Positions 45,103-55,268 of a stretch of DNA of 64,000 nt are shown here, piece by piece. The notes below the pieces were generated by a model, which saw only the letters and a program-made list of their open reading frames with translations, was not told the DNA's origin and did not search any database. Both the position numbers and the translations under genes were made by a program. Position 1 is the first letter of the stretch, and each line of letters starts with the position of its first letter. The stretch comes from an uncultured Clostridia bacterium (GTDB taxonomy: Bacteria > Bacillota > Clostridia > Lachnospirales > CAG-274): NCBI GenBank assembly GCA_947591605.1, contig CANQDF010000006.1, positions 23,816 to 87,815 of the forward strand, in the 5' to 3' direction.

Positions 45103-45903
45103 TTAATTGCCTTTTTGGAATATCTTTTTCAGTTTGCCAAAGAAGCCCTTGCCCTCTTCAAGATTGAGCAGAGGCACCTCTTCACCGAGTATACGCTGCA
45201 CTATGTTTCTGTATGCCTTGCCTGCAAGCGCATTGTCATCGGTAACGGCAGGCTCGCCCCTGTTTGAGGATATGACAATGCTTTCGTCATCGGGCACTAT
45301 ACCGAGTATATCGACTGCAAGTATGTCGGTCACGTCCTCCATAGTCATCATATCGCCCTTTTTCACCATATCTATGCGGATACGGTTTAATATAAGCTTT
45401 GGGTTGCGCAGCTCGTTAGCCTCAAGCATACCTATTATCCTGTCGGCGTCACGCACAGCGGATACCTCGGGGGTAGTTACAACTATGGCTCTGTCCGCAC
45501 CTGCAATTGCATTTTTAAAGCCCTGCTCTATACCTGCGGGACAGTCTATTATTATGTAATCAAAGCCCTCCTCTTTAAGGCTTTCGCAAAGCTTTTGCAT
45601 CTGCTCGGGGCTTACTGCGTCCTTATCCCTTGTTTGTGCGGCAGGCAGCAGAAAAAGCGATTCATACTTTTTATCCTTTATAAGTGCCTGCTTAAGGCGG
45701 CAGTTGCCCTCAACCACATCGATAAGGTCATAAACTATTCTATTTTCCAGTCCCATTATAACATCAAGGTTTCTGAGCCCTATATCCGCATCTATCATTG
45801 CAACCTTTTTGCCCTGCATTGCGAGGCCCGTACCGAGATTTGCGGAGGTGGTGGTTTTGCCTACTCCGCCTTTACCCGATGTAATAACTATAACTTCACT
45901 CAT
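45103..45903 (-). CDS. minD: Septum-site determining ATPase MinD
   Basis: The 266-residue ATPase has the deviant Walker A KGGVGKTT (residues 11-18), switch blocks VAMIDADIGLRNLDVIMGLE and YIIIDCPAGIEQGF, and a C-terminal amphipathic helix (FFGKLKKIFQKG) for membrane binding. ATG 45903 with GGAGG upstream is chosen; the open frame extends 23 codons further but lacks family similarity. It works with MinC and MinE to keep the septum at mid-cell. Confidence 0.97.
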   Translation of the reverse strand: MSEVIVITSGKGGVGKTTTSANLGTGLAMQGKKVAMIDADIGLRNLDVIMGLENRIVYDLIDVVEGNCRLKQALIKDKKYESLFLLPAAQTRDKDAVSPEQMQKLCESLKEEGFDYIIIDCPAGIEQGFKNAIAGADRAIVVTTPEVSAVRDADRIIGMLEANELRNPKLILNRIRIDMVKKGDMMTMEDVTDILAVDILGIVPDDESIVISSNRGEPAVTDDNALAGKAYRNIVQRILGEEVPLLNLEEGKGFFGKLKKIFQKGN

Positions 45904-46020
45904 TTTTATCCTCCTGAATATGTAAAAAATATTTCCAATATATATAATAACAGATAATTTGCTTTTTTGCACCCTTTTCTTTAAACAAATTAAAACAATT
46001 TTCTTGCTTTTTGTGTTTTT

Positions 46021-46692
46021 TTAAAGCAGGGGCTCGACAAATATCTGATTTTCGTTAATATAAGCGTAAAGGGGTGTATTTTCCGCCTTTTCATCGGGAA
46101 AGCATGCTATAAGCTCGGCTATCCTCAGCTGCGTCGGACGCATATCAAGCGCAGCCACAAAGCAGTCATGCGAGCCGGTACAGCCTGCATGGGCAAGCCC
46201 CTTAAGTATGCCCAGCACTATTATGTTGCCTTCGGCTATAAGCTCGCCGCCCGGGTTTACATCGCCTATTACCACAATGCTGCCGGGGAAGCGTATAGAC
46301 TGACCGCTGCGCACCGCACCCCTGTGAAAGGTGGTGAGATTTTTTTTGGCGGTAACAAGCGCCTCCGAGAGCAGTTGATTTAAGGCTCCATCGTCCTTGC
46401 GTGCGGAGGAGGCAAACCTTGGCGAGGATATGGAAGGCGTTCCGCCGGACAAAGCCGAAGAAATATCCATACCCGTATTTTTGTTTATTATCTGTGCAAG
46501 CTCTACCTCCTGAGCGGCGGTGAGGCTGAAGCCCGAAAACGTTATGTCCGTCCTTGCGTCCTTAAAAAAATCCTTTGCCGATTCGGACTTTTTGTCAAGT
46601 GCCTTTTTAAGCTCCTCATAAGGCGAATTTTCGTCAAGCATAACAATTATGCCGTTTTTTGTACCCTTGAACTGTACGATGTTTTCATTCAT
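46021..46692 (-). CDS. minC: Septum-site inhibitor MinC
   Basis: The 223-residue protein has an N-terminal domain (~1-100), a flexible linker, and the C-terminal beta-helix domain with FHRGAVRSGQSIRFPGSIVV, GDVNPGGELIAEGNIIVLG and LKGLAHAG, which binds MinD and dimerises. The product blocks FtsZ polymerisation at poles. It lies between pbp2 (15-bp gap) and minD (117 bp). Confidence 0.95.
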   Translation of the reverse strand: MNENIVQFKGTKNGIIVMLDENSPYEELKKALDKKSESAKDFFKDARTDITFSGFSLTAAQEVELAQIINKNTGMDISSALSGGTPSISSPRFASSARKDDGALNQLLSEALVTAKKNLTTFHRGAVRSGQSIRFPGSIVVIGDVNPGGELIAEGNIIVLGILKGLAHAGCTGSHDCFVAALDMRPTQLRIAELIACFPDEKAENTPLYAYINENQIFVEPLL

Positions 46693-46707
46693 TATATCAT
46701 ACCTCCG

Positions 46708-49227
46708 TTATGGTGTAAGAGTGTTGTAATATTTGCGCTCGGGTTGTGCATTTATATCCAGATAGTCTTCGATCACAGCCTTTGCAACGGTAGGCGCAGG
46801 GCCTGTGCTGTTGTTGCCGTAGGGTATAACGACGGCTACGGATATTTGGGGGTCCTCATAAGGCGCAAAACATACAAAGGTAGTGTGTTCGCTGCGATAG
46901 GTGGCCTCCTGCGCCGTGCCGGATTTTGCCGCAATATTTATAGGGAAGTCCTTGAAGTAATTTCTAAGGGTACCCTTGCTGCCCTTTGTAACAAGGTTCA
47001 TGCCCTCGTAAACGGCTTTAAGGTTTTGAGGCTTTATGTCAAGCACGCTTTCTGTCTGCGGCTCGTAGGTGGATATATTGTCGCCGTCAAAGGTGGATAC
47101 CGACGAGAGCAGGTGCATTGTGTATCTTGTGCCTCCGTTTGCAAGGGTGGCTATATATTTTGACATAATGGCGGCGGTGTAGTTGTTGAACGCCTGACCT
47201 ATGGCGGTACGGATAGTATCGCCGTCACGCCATTCCAGCTCGCTCTCGGCTATATCCGGGTTGCGGGCGGTGTATATATAACGCTTGTATTCGGGTGAGG
47301 ATATGTTGTTGGGATAATTTTTTGTGGAATCGTATATCTCGTATATCTCAACACCCGTAGGGTCATTAAGACCGAAGTCCTTCATATATTTGTTAAGCGT
47401 AGCTATGCCCTTAAGAGTGGTGCCTGCTTTGGAGTTGCCCATATTGTAAGCCACGGTGTAAAAGAAGTAGTTGCACGATACTTCCAGCGCATGCGAAACG
47501 TTTATGCTGCCGTGCGAACCGTTGCCGCTGCCTACCCAGCAGCGTGCATAAGGTATGCCCGCATCCTTGAATGTGCCTCTGTCGTGTATAAGAGTGCCGG
47601 GGCTTATTATACCCTCCTCAAGGCCTGCAACGGCGGTTATCATTTTAAATATGGAGCCGGGCGCCCTGGGTTCCTGAAACGGTCTGTTTACAAGAGGACG
47701 GGTCGGGTCGTTCTGGAGCCTTGTATAGTATTTGTTGTCGAGTCCGTTTACAAGCCTGTTGTTGTCGTATGACGGATAGGTGGCTGCTGCAAGCACCTCG
47801 CCCGTATCCACATCTGTAACTATCACGGAGCCTGTGCAAGGATCCATATTGAGCATATAGGGCTTCAGTTCGCCGCTGTTTAATTTGTCTATTATTACCT
47901 GCTGAGGCGTTATTGCACCCGAGGAAACCTTGTTTACAAAGCTTTCGTCGCCTGTTATTGTACCCTGCTCCAGCAGCACCAGTATGAGCTGATATGCCTT
48001 TATATCGTTTTTTTCCAGTCCGTCGGCTATTATCTGGCGTGCAAGGTCATAGTCGCCCGAGGCAGCCTTGTCTACCGAAAGAGTGTACTCCTTTATGCGT
48101 GCCTGTACCGTGCCGGGTGCGGAGCTCATTATATCCTCGGCACGGATATTGTCGCTTGTTACCATGGAGGAGAGTACCTGCTTTGTGTTGTAGGTAAAGT
48201 CCTTGTTTGCACCGGTAAGACGGCTTATCTGTGCATCCTTAAGTGCATTTTCAAGGGCGGTGTAGGCAGTTTTTTGCAGCTCGGTATCAACACTTAAAAA
48301 AATGTTGTTTCCCGGTACGGGGTCAACCGAGCCCGTATCTATGGTGCTGATGCTTCTTCCCAAGCTGTCCACCTCTACATACTGCAAGCCGTCGGTGCCG
48401 TTTAACTGCAGCTCAAAGGACTTTTCTATACCGTCCTTGCCTACCGTATCGGTCGCCTTGTAGCCGTACTTGCTGTAGGAGGTGAGCTCACCCTCGGTAA
48501 TTGTGCCGATGTAGCCCAGTATATGCGAGAACAGCTCTCCCGTGGGATATTCCCTCAAAGATTCAACGTCCACATAGGCACAGGGGAAGGCGGATTTCTG
48601 CTCGGTAAGGTCGGCTACCGTCTTGTTTGAAACATTGTGCGCTATGGTAACGGGTACATATTTGGAAAATCTCTTTAAATACAGCTCACAGCGCAGCGCA
48701 AGTATTTTTGCAGCCTCGGCGTCGGTTAGCTCGTTGTCTATGTCAAAATCCACTCTAAGCTTGTAAAACGCCTCGCTTGCGGTCATATCTTCGTCAAGAC
48801 CCATGTCCAGCTTCCAGCGCTTTTCCCGTGTGGTGCTGCCGTCATAGGTAAAAATGTGCGGTGTTTCGGGAGTGATGGGAAAGTCCGTTTCGATCTCTTC
48901 GCCGTTTGCCTCCAAAAGCTTTACAAGGCTGTATAGCACATCGTTAAGATTTTCCGTAGTTACTCCGGGGTCCAGCTTTACGGTAAAGGAGGACTTGTTT
49001 ACCGCAAGTTCCCTGCCGTATCTGTCATATATGGAGCCTCTGGGAGCGGTCACATCTATATCTCTTATGGTAGTACCCTTTACCTCGCTGCTGTAGTAGC
49101 TGCCGTTGATTATCTGGAGGGTGTAAAGCTTTACCGCCAGTATGGAAAACAGACAGCATATAACAAAAAACATAATAACAAGGCGGGTATTTATATAATT
49201 AAAGTGTCTTTCAATAAAATCACGCAT
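46708..49227 (-). CDS. mrdA: Penicillin-binding protein 2 (class B transpeptidase)
   Basis: The 839-residue protein has one N-terminal membrane helix (about residues 15-35), a dimerisation region beginning YSSEVKGTTIRDIDVTAPRG, a large Clostridia-type insertion (about 330-470) and the transpeptidase domain. Catalytic motifs are SIFK (near 526), SCN in EVSCNYFFY and KSGTAQ (near 768). It cross-links peptidoglycan during elongation with RodA. It is longer than E. coli PBP2 (633 residues) because of the insertion. A 252-bp gap separates it from mreD; a weak leftward promoter (TTGACG with TATGTT, 17 bp) may lie there. Confidence 0.95.
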   Translation of the reverse strand: MRDFIERHFNYINTRLVIMFFVICCLFSILAVKLYTLQIINGSYYSSEVKGTTIRDIDVTAPRGSIYDRYGRELAVNKSSFTVKLDPGVTTENLNDVLYSLVKLLEANGEEIETDFPITPETPHIFTYDGSTTREKRWKLDMGLDEDMTASEAFYKLRVDFDIDNELTDAEAAKILALRCELYLKRFSKYVPVTIAHNVSNKTVADLTEQKSAFPCAYVDVESLREYPTGELFSHILGYIGTITEGELTSYSKYGYKATDTVGKDGIEKSFELQLNGTDGLQYVEVDSLGRSISTIDTGSVDPVPGNNIFLSVDTELQKTAYTALENALKDAQISRLTGANKDFTYNTKQVLSSMVTSDNIRAEDIMSSAPGTVQARIKEYTLSVDKAASGDYDLARQIIADGLEKNDIKAYQLILVLLEQGTITGDESFVNKVSSGAITPQQVIIDKLNSGELKPYMLNMDPCTGSVIVTDVDTGEVLAAATYPSYDNNRLVNGLDNKYYTRLQNDPTRPLVNRPFQEPRAPGSIFKMITAVAGLEEGIISPGTLIHDRGTFKDAGIPYARCWVGSGNGSHGSINVSHALEVSCNYFFYTVAYNMGNSKAGTTLKGIATLNKYMKDFGLNDPTGVEIYEIYDSTKNYPNNISSPEYKRYIYTARNPDIAESELEWRDGDTIRTAIGQAFNNYTAAIMSKYIATLANGGTRYTMHLLSSVSTFDGDNISTYEPQTESVLDIKPQNLKAVYEGMNLVTKGSKGTLRNYFKDFPINIAAKSGTAQEATYRSEHTTFVCFAPYEDPQISVAVVIPYGNNSTGPAPTVAKAVIEDYLDINAQPERKYYNTLTP

Positions 49228-49479
49228 ATTTTGTCACCACAAACCAAAAAATATCAAAAAAATCGGATCAAAAATAAATTCAAAGGCAGCCGAGCCTGCA
49301 AAACATATCAATACAGCCTAGTGCCGTCAAAGCTAAAAGGGTTTTGCCTTACCGTAACACGGATCGGGATCTGCCTACGGTGTATATTTATATGCCGTAT
49401 TTCGGACGGTACAAGGCTTTTTATACCTTATTAAAGTAAAACATCTGCAGGCGTGCCGCCGAAAACATTGCCGTATATG

Positions 49480-49989
49480 TTAAAACAGCTTTCTTTTAAA
49501 GCGCTCCGTCAGCTCTATACGGGAGTTGATAAAGCAAACTATGCCGTAAACGGGCAGTGTCCAAAGCGCATTATACACCATTTCCCTTAAAATAACGGTA
49601 CGGAAGAAATATCCGAAGTCGGTATAGCCCTCAAGCAGTATATTGAGAACATAAAAAACAAAGTCATAAAAGAGTGTGGCGGTAAAAACCGCAGTTACAG
49701 GCACAAAGGGGTTCTCCTTGTAAAGACCTACGGTGAGAGAGCCTGCTATGTAGCCGGTCATCATGCCTATAAAAGCATTTACACCTATAAACGGAGAAAA
49801 AGTATCCAGTATAAGCCCTCCGACAAAGCCGACAAGCGTACCCTCGGCATTACCCCGCAAAAGGGCAATGCTTACTATGATAATAAGTACTATATCGGGT
49901 TTTATGCCGAGCACGGTCACCAGCTCAAAAAATGTGGACTGCAGTATAAAGCCTGCAGCAAGTATCAATAAATACAATATATATCTCAC
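49480..49989 (-). CDS. mreD: Rod shape-determining membrane protein MreD
   Basis: The 169-residue protein is hydrophobic with five to six membrane helices and typical MreD blocks (PDIVLIIIVSIALLRGNAEG, then GFVGGLILDTFSPFIGVNAF). It starts with GTG at 49989, with GAGGTG upstream. It links MreC and PBP2/RodA in the elongation complex. Followed by a 252-bp gap before pbp2. Confidence 0.93.
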   Translation of the reverse strand: MRYILYLLILAAGFILQSTFFELVTVLGIKPDIVLIIIVSIALLRGNAEGTLVGFVGGLILDTFSPFIGVNAFIGMMTGYIAGSLTVGLYKENPFVPVTAVFTATLFYDFVFYVLNILLEGYTDFGYFFRTVILREMVYNALWTLPVYGIVCFINSRIELTERFKRKLF

Positions 49990-50034
49990 TTAATACACCT
50001 CTGTTTTACCCTGTACTCCGCATGGGACAGCCGT

Positions 50035-50907
50035 TTATTTTGCCGCCTCGGTCGTCTGCTCGGTTTCGGTATCCTCAGCATATATGCGTGAAAAATCCGT
50101 GGTTATTACCATTACCGATTCAAGATGCTTAAAATCAACGGCGGGCTTTATTTCGGCAAGCTTTGTCAAAGCCGATTTATCGGAGCTTATCCCTTTTATA
50201 TAGCCTATGGTTATGCCGGGCGGAAATATCTCGCTCAGGTTTGAGGTTATTACCTCGTCGCCCTCCGAAAGATCGGCGGTATTGTCTATATATTCCATCT
50301 TGCACATGCCTTTGTTGGAAAGGTCGCCGGAAACATAGCCCAGGTCGTCGGTGCGCAGGCTTTTTGCGCTTATCGCATCGGTATCGTCAATAATCGAGGT
50401 GACATGTGCATAGTTAAAGCCGCATTCCTTTATGCGCCCGACAAGCCCGTCGCCTGTAAGTACAACCATGTTTTTGGAAAGGCCGTCCCTTGTACCCTTG
50501 TCTATGGTAAAGGTATCGTACCAGTTGCCTGTATCCTTTGCTATTATGTTGGCAGCGACCATAGTATACTGCTTGTATCTGCTGCTGACATCCAGCAGGG
50601 CGGTAAGACGGTCGTTTTCCTGCTCTACCATTTCAAGGCGGCTCAGATCGAGCGATTTGCTTTCAAGCTCTTTTTTAAGGCTTTCGTTTTCCTCCCGCAG
50701 GGCGTCCACGCCGTTTATATAGTCCTTTTTTTCTTTAAACCATCCCACTACGGAGGCGTTAAAGCTTTGTATGGGAGTTATCACGGTGCCGAAGGCATTT
50801 TGAAAAACGGTGGGTTTTGCCCTGTTGAACGTATATATGGCAGCCGCTATGCAAAACAAGGTGAGCAAGCTAAGTATAAGCCTTTTGTTATTTTCAAAAA
50901 AATTCAA
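50035..50907 (-). CDS. mreC: Rod shape-determining protein MreC
   Basis: The 290-residue protein has an N-terminal membrane helix (residues ~10-27), a coiled coil (NGVDALREENESLKKELESK and on to about residue 105) and two beta domains (IAKDTGNWYDTFTIDKGTRD, LVGRIKECGFNYAHVTSIID). This layout is diagnostic for MreC. The start is TTG at 50907, preceded by AAGGAGAG. It lies 12 bp after mreB. Confidence 0.93.
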   Translation of the reverse strand: MNFFENNKRLILSLLTLFCIAAAIYTFNRAKPTVFQNAFGTVITPIQSFNASVVGWFKEKKDYINGVDALREENESLKKELESKSLDLSRLEMVEQENDRLTALLDVSSRYKQYTMVAANIIAKDTGNWYDTFTIDKGTRDGLSKNMVVLTGDGLVGRIKECGFNYAHVTSIIDDTDAISAKSLRTDDLGYVSGDLSNKGMCKMEYIDNTADLSEGDEVITSNLSEIFPPGITIGYIKGISSDKSALTKLAEIKPAVDFKHLESVMVITTDFSRIYAEDTETEQTTEAAK

Positions 50908-50919
50908 GGCAAACTCTCC

Positions 50920-51954
50920 TTACATACTGAGTTTTTGAGAGGATATAAGCACACCCTTAAGTGAGTCTATATGCTCAAGTGCCGCACCTGTGCCTACAGC
51001 TACGCAGTTAAGCGGTTCATCGGCAACATGTACGGGCATACCCGTTTCCGATGCAACAAGCTTGTCAAGGCCGCGCAGCAGTGCTCCGCCTCCGGCAAGC
51101 ACTATACCAGCCTCCATAATATCGGCTGCAAGCTCGGGAGGGGTCTTTTCAAGAGTATATTTTATAGCCTCAACTATTATGCTTACAGGCTCGGAGAGTG
51201 CGGAGAGCACCTGCTCCGAGTTTACCTCCACCGTTTTGGGCAGACCCGATATAAGGTCACGGCCGCGTATCTCCTTGGTCCTGCTTTCTATATCATCGTC
51301 AAGATAAGCGCAGCCAATGGTTATTTTTACCTCTTCTGCCGTTCTCTCGCCTATGGCAAGGTTATATTCCTTTTTGATGTAGTTTACAATGGAGTTGTCA
51401 AATTCGTCACCGGCGGTTCTCACGGATTTGCTGGTAACTATGCCTCCTAAGGATATTACGGCAACTTCACTGGTGCCGCCGCCTATATCTACTATCATAT
51501 TACCCGTGGGCTCCTCCACAGGCAGGCCTGCGCCTATTGCGGCAGCCATCGGCTCCTCTATGAGGTAGGCGTTTTTTTCCTTTGCGCCTGCGGCAATGGC
51601 AGCCTCTATAACGGCACGCTTTTCAACCTCGGTCACGCCGGACGGTACACATATTACAATGCGCGGCTTGGGGCTGAAAACTCCCCTGTTGTAGGTTTTG
51701 TTTATAAAGTATTTAAGCATTGCCTGCGTAACGTCAAAGTCGGCAATAACTCCGTCCTTCATGGGGCGTATGGCAACTATGTTGCCCGGCGTCCTGCCTA
51801 TCATCTCCTTGGCCTCGTCGCCTACGGAGAGTACCTCCCTTGTTATGTTGTTTATTGCCACAACAGACGGCTCGTTTACAACAATGCCTTTATTCCGTAC
51901 AAACACAAGTGTGTTGGCTGTTCCCAGATCGATTCCCATATCTTTGCTGAACAT
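50920..51954 (-). CDS. mreB: Rod shape-determining actin MreB
   Basis: The 344-residue protein has MreB actin-fold motifs: [57 protein letters not shown] and [18 protein letters not shown]. It polymerises into membrane-bound filaments. First gene of the leftward cluster mreB-mreC-mreD-pbp2-minC-minD-minE-rodA-mgsA-DUF1294-mscL, divergent from DUF1385. Start ATG 51954 has AAAGGAG upstream. Confidence 0.97.
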   Translation of the reverse strand: MFSKDMGIDLGTANTLVFVRNKGIVVNEPSVVAINNITREVLSVGDEAKEMIGRTPGNIVAIRPMKDGVIADFDVTQAMLKYFINKTYNRGVFSPKPRIVICVPSGVTEVEKRAVIEAAIAAGAKEKNAYLIEEPMAAAIGAGLPVEEPTGNMIVDIGGGTSEVAVISLGGIVTSKSVRTAGDEFDNSIVNYIKKEYNLAIGERTAEEVKITIGCAYLDDDIESRTKEIRGRDLISGLPKTVEVNSEQVLSALSEPVSIIVEAIKYTLEKTPPELAADIMEAGIVLAGGGALLRGLDKLVASETGMPVHVADEPLNCVAVGTGAALEHIDSLKGVLISSQKLSM

Positions 51955-52233
51955 AATTACAGCTCCTTTCGTAAAAACCCTGTAAATTTAAGGTATAATA
52001 AAAGTATTTCCAAAAGCCCGATATATAAGCTTAAATTTTAATAAGACCGCATAATTAAACTAATTATACATACTTGTTAATATTTTACAACATTTTGACG
52101 GATTTTTCAATACAAATTTTGCGCTAAAAGCCCTTAATTGCCTATTTTTCCGAAAATTTGCAAACGCACGTCCGGTTTTGGTGACAAAAATATACAAAAT
52201 TTAAAAAAAATGAAAAACTTTACAAAAATATCT

Positions 52234-52262
52234 TTGTAATTTTGTGAAAATGTGATATAATT
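52234..52262 (+). promoter_or_regulatory. Promoter of the DUF1385-prmC-prfA unit
   Basis: TTGTAA (52234-52239) and TATAAT (52256-52261) are 16 bp apart, with an extended TG element. Nineteen bases (52244-52262) are identical to 27209-27227. Confidence 0.7.
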
Positions 52263-52320
52263 CTCTTATGTATTTTCTCATTATTACTGTTCTGCTTTTT
52301 AAAGGAGTTGGATTGCTTTT

Positions 52321-53289
52321 ATGAAAAATAAAAATAAATGCCCGGCAGGGGGCAAAGGCATAGGAGGTCAGGCTGTCATTGAAGGCGTTATGATGATGGG
52401 CAGGACAATGTATGCCCTTGCGGTAAGGACGCCGGACAACACCATTAAGACCGAAAAGGTGCCCATAACACCCGTTTCCGAAAAGTATCCGTTTCTTGCA
52501 TGGCCGCTTATAAGGGGAGTTGTGTCCTTTGTAAACAGTATGGTCATAGGTATGAAGGTCATATCAAAATCAGCCGAAATGGCAGGCCTTGACGATATAC
52601 AGGCGGAGGGGGACGACGGAAAGCTTGAAAAATGGCTTGTTGAAAAGTTCGGTGATAAGCTTTCCGACTATATAATATATTTTAGTGTATTTATAGCCAT
52701 TATATTTTCCGTGGTGGTTTTTATGGTGCTGCCGACATTTATAGGCGGATGGCTCACAAACCTTTTTAAGATAAGCACACGTTTAAGGGGCGGTGTAGAG
52801 GGTATAATAAGGATACTGATATTTATTGTCTATCTGCTGCTAACCGCACAGATGAACGACATAAAGCGTGTATTTATGTATCACGGCGCCGAGCATAAAA
52901 CCATAAATTGCTTTGAGAGCGACGAGGAGCTTACGGTCGAAAACGTACGCAGGCATACAAGGCTGCATAAGCGCTGCGGCACCAGCTTTTTGATGTTTGT
53001 AATGCTTGTAAGCTTTGTGGTATTCTTTTTTATAAATACCAAGGTGCTTTATCTGAGGGTGCTTTCCAGGATATTGCTGCTGCCCGTGGTTGCGGGGATC
53101 TCCTATGAGATAATAAAATGGGCGGGCAGGCATGACAACCTGCTTGTAAAAATAGTGAGTGCGCCCGGCTTGGCTATGCAGCTTATAACCACCAAGGAGC
53201 CCGATGACGAAATGCTTGAGGTGGCAATAGCATCTCTTAAGGCAGTGCTTGAGGAGGAGCCCGAGGATAAGGCGGCTGAAGATAAATGA
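52321..53289 (+). CDS. DUF1385 family membrane protein (YqhQ-like)
   Basis: The 322-residue protein begins GIGGQAVIEGVMMMGRTMYA, the diagnostic N-terminus of DUF1385/YqhQ. Three to four membrane helices follow (about 105-190 and 225-265), with the conserved block VFMYHGAEHKTINCFESDEE and RHTRLHKRCGTSFLM between them. The His/Cys/Glu pattern suggests a metal site. Function is unknown. The family often precedes prmC, as here, and the two genes overlap by 4 bp. Confidence 0.92.
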   Translation: MKNKNKCPAGGKGIGGQAVIEGVMMMGRTMYALAVRTPDNTIKTEKVPITPVSEKYPFLAWPLIRGVVSFVNSMVIGMKVISKSAEMAGLDDIQAEGDDGKLEKWLVEKFGDKLSDYIIYFSVFIAIIFSVVVFMVLPTFIGGWLTNLFKISTRLRGGVEGIIRILIFIVYLLLTAQMNDIKRVFMYHGAEHKTINCFESDEELTVENVRRHTRLHKRCGTSFLMFVMLVSFVVFFFINTKVLYLRVLSRILLLPVVAGISYEIIKWAGRHDNLLVKIVSAPGLAMQLITTKEPDDEMLEVAIASLKAVLEEEPEDKAAEDK

Positions 53290-54125
53290 CACAGGGTGAG
53301 CTGCTTAAAAATATTAAAAAAAAGCTTAAGCAGGCAGATATTGAAAGCAGCCGCATAGACAGTGAGCTGATCGTGATGGAGGCTGTTCCCTGTACGAGGG
53401 TGCAGCTTATAACAAGGGAGGACGACGAGCTGCCTCCGGAAGCTGTCAAAAGGGCAGAGAAGATGCTTGAAAGGCGGCTTTTGCGTGAGCCTATGCAGTA
53501 TATACTCGGCAGATGCGAGTTTATGGCGCTGCCATTTGAGCTTACAGCCGATACCCTTATACCCAGAGGCGATACCGAATGCCTTGTTGAGGCGGTGCTT
53601 ACGCACATAAATAACAGCGGTGCAAGGACCGTGCTGGATATAGGCACAGGCAGCGGCGCCGTTATAATAAGCCTTGCGGTAATGTCGGATATAAGCGGCA
53701 CAGCGGTCGACATATCCGAGGGAGCGCTTGTACAGGCACAAAAAAATGCAGTTTTAAACGGTGTGTCGGAAAGAATAAAATTTTTAAAAAGCGATCTTTT
53801 TTCCGCCGTGGAGGGACGCTTTGACATAATAGTCAGCAACCCACCGTATATACGCACCGATGTCATACCCACGCTTGACGGTCAGGTAAAGGACTATGAG
53901 CCTGTTGCGGCTTTGGACGGCGGTGAGGACGGGCTTGATTTTTACAGACGCATTGCCCGCAGCGCTCCGCTTTATCTTGAAAGCGGAGGTCTTATCGCCT
54001 TTGAGATAGGCTTTGACCAGGCGGATGAGGTAAGAAAAATACTTGAAAATGAAAATTTTTATGGTATTATAATTGGTAAAGACCTTGCAGGGCTTGACAG
54101 AACCGTTATTGCACGGTTAAAATAA
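53286..54125 (+). CDS. prmC: Release factor glutamine methyltransferase
   Basis: The 279-residue SAM-dependent methyltransferase modifies the Gln of the GGQ motif in release factors. It has an N-terminal helical domain, the SAM loop [16 protein letters not shown], the catalytic NPPY (185-188, [11 protein letters not shown]) and the motif [12 protein letters not shown]. The target gene prfA begins 13 bp downstream. ATG overlaps the DUF1385 stop codon. Confidence 0.95.
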   Translation: MTQGELLKNIKKKLKQADIESSRIDSELIVMEAVPCTRVQLITREDDELPPEAVKRAEKMLERRLLREPMQYILGRCEFMALPFELTADTLIPRGDTECLVEAVLTHINNSGARTVLDIGTGSGAVIISLAVMSDISGTAVDISEGALVQAQKNAVLNGVSERIKFLKSDLFSAVEGRFDIIVSNPPYIRTDVIPTLDGQVKDYEPVAALDGGEDGLDFYRRIARSAPLYLESGGLIAFEIGFDQADEVRKILENENFYGIIIGKDLAGLDRTVIARLK

Positions 54126-54138
54126 CAGGAGGCTTATT

Positions 54139-55215
54139 ATGTTTGACAGGCTTGAGGATATTGAAAAACGGTACGAGGATCTGTCCGAGAGTATAAACGA
54201 CCCGGATACCATTGCCGACAATGCCCTCTGGAGCAGGCTTGTAAAGGAGCACAGCACTCTTATGCCCATAGTTGAAAAATACAGGCAGTACAAAGTCTGC
54301 AAAAACGATATAGATGAGGCAAGGTCGGTGCTTGAAGAAAGCACGGACGAGGAGCTTCGCTCCCTTGCAAAGGAGGAGCTTGCCGAAGGCACGGTCAGGC
54401 TCGATAAAATAGGCGAGGAGCTTAAACTGCTTTTGCTGCCCAAGGATCCCAATGACGAAAAAAATGTCGTTGTCGAGATAAGGGGCGGTGCAGGCGGTGA
54501 CGAGGCAAATATATTTGCGGGGGATCTTTTCAGGATGTACTGCCGCTATGCCGAGCGTGTCGGCTGGAAGACCGAAATAGTCGATTTTAACGAAAGCGAG
54601 CTGGGCGGCTACCGTGAAATATCCTTTATGGTAAAGGGAAACGGCGCCTATTCCAAGCTTAAATACGAAAGCGGCGTTCACCGTGTACAGCGTGTACCGT
54701 CAACCGAGTCAGGCGGCAGGATACACACCTCCACAGCAACGGTTGCGGTAATGCCGGAGGTTGAGGCGGTGGATGTAAAACTTAATATGAATGACTGCAG
54801 GTTTGACGTGTTCAGGGCGAGCGGCAACGGCGGACAGTGTGTAAACACTACCGATTCCGCAGTAAGGCTCACACATATGCCCACAGGCATAGTCATATCC
54901 TGTCAGGATGAAAAAAGCCAGCTCCGCAATAAGGAAAAGGCTCTCAAGGTGCTTATGAGCAAGCTCTACGATATGGAGCAGCAAAAGCAGCATGACGAAA
55001 TATCCGCCGAGAGAAAAAGCCAGATAGGCAGAGGCAACCGCAACGAGAGGATACGCACCTACAACTTTCCGCAGGGGCGTGTCACAGACCACAGGATAGG
55101 GCTTACGCTCTACAAGCTGGATTCGGTATTGGACGGACAGCTTGACGAGCTTACAGATGCGCTTATAACCGCCGAGCGTGCCGAAAAACTTAAGGAAGGC
55201 AGCGAGGCTGTATAA
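54139..55215 (+). CDS. prfA: Peptide chain release factor 1
   Basis: The 358-residue factor reads UAA and UAG stop codons. The GGQ motif is at residues 231-233 ([20 protein letters not shown]), the Gln being the PrmC methylation site. The N-terminal helical domain, [20 protein letters not shown] and the C-terminal [15 protein letters not shown] are all typical of RF1. A GGAGG site precedes the ATG. It lies in the DUF1385-prmC-prfA-glgP run. Confidence 0.97.
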   Translation: MFDRLEDIEKRYEDLSESINDPDTIADNALWSRLVKEHSTLMPIVEKYRQYKVCKNDIDEARSVLEESTDEELRSLAKEELAEGTVRLDKIGEELKLLLLPKDPNDEKNVVVEIRGGAGGDEANIFAGDLFRMYCRYAERVGWKTEIVDFNESELGGYREISFMVKGNGAYSKLKYESGVHRVQRVPSTESGGRIHTSTATVAVMPEVEAVDVKLNMNDCRFDVFRASGNGGQCVNTTDSAVRLTHMPTGIVISCQDEKSQLRNKEKALKVLMSKLYDMEQQKQHDEISAERKSQIGRGNRNERIRTYNFPQGRVTDHRIGLTLYKLDSVLDGQLDELTDALITAERAEKLKEGSEAV

Positions 55216-55268
55216 ATATCTACGGTGACAGCACACCGATATACCAATTATCACAGGAGGACAAAAAA

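Noticed and set aside
53103..53872. Two leftward frames of ~210 residues over DUF1385/prmC
   Set aside because: Shadows of genes with clear catalytic motifs; no start signals.
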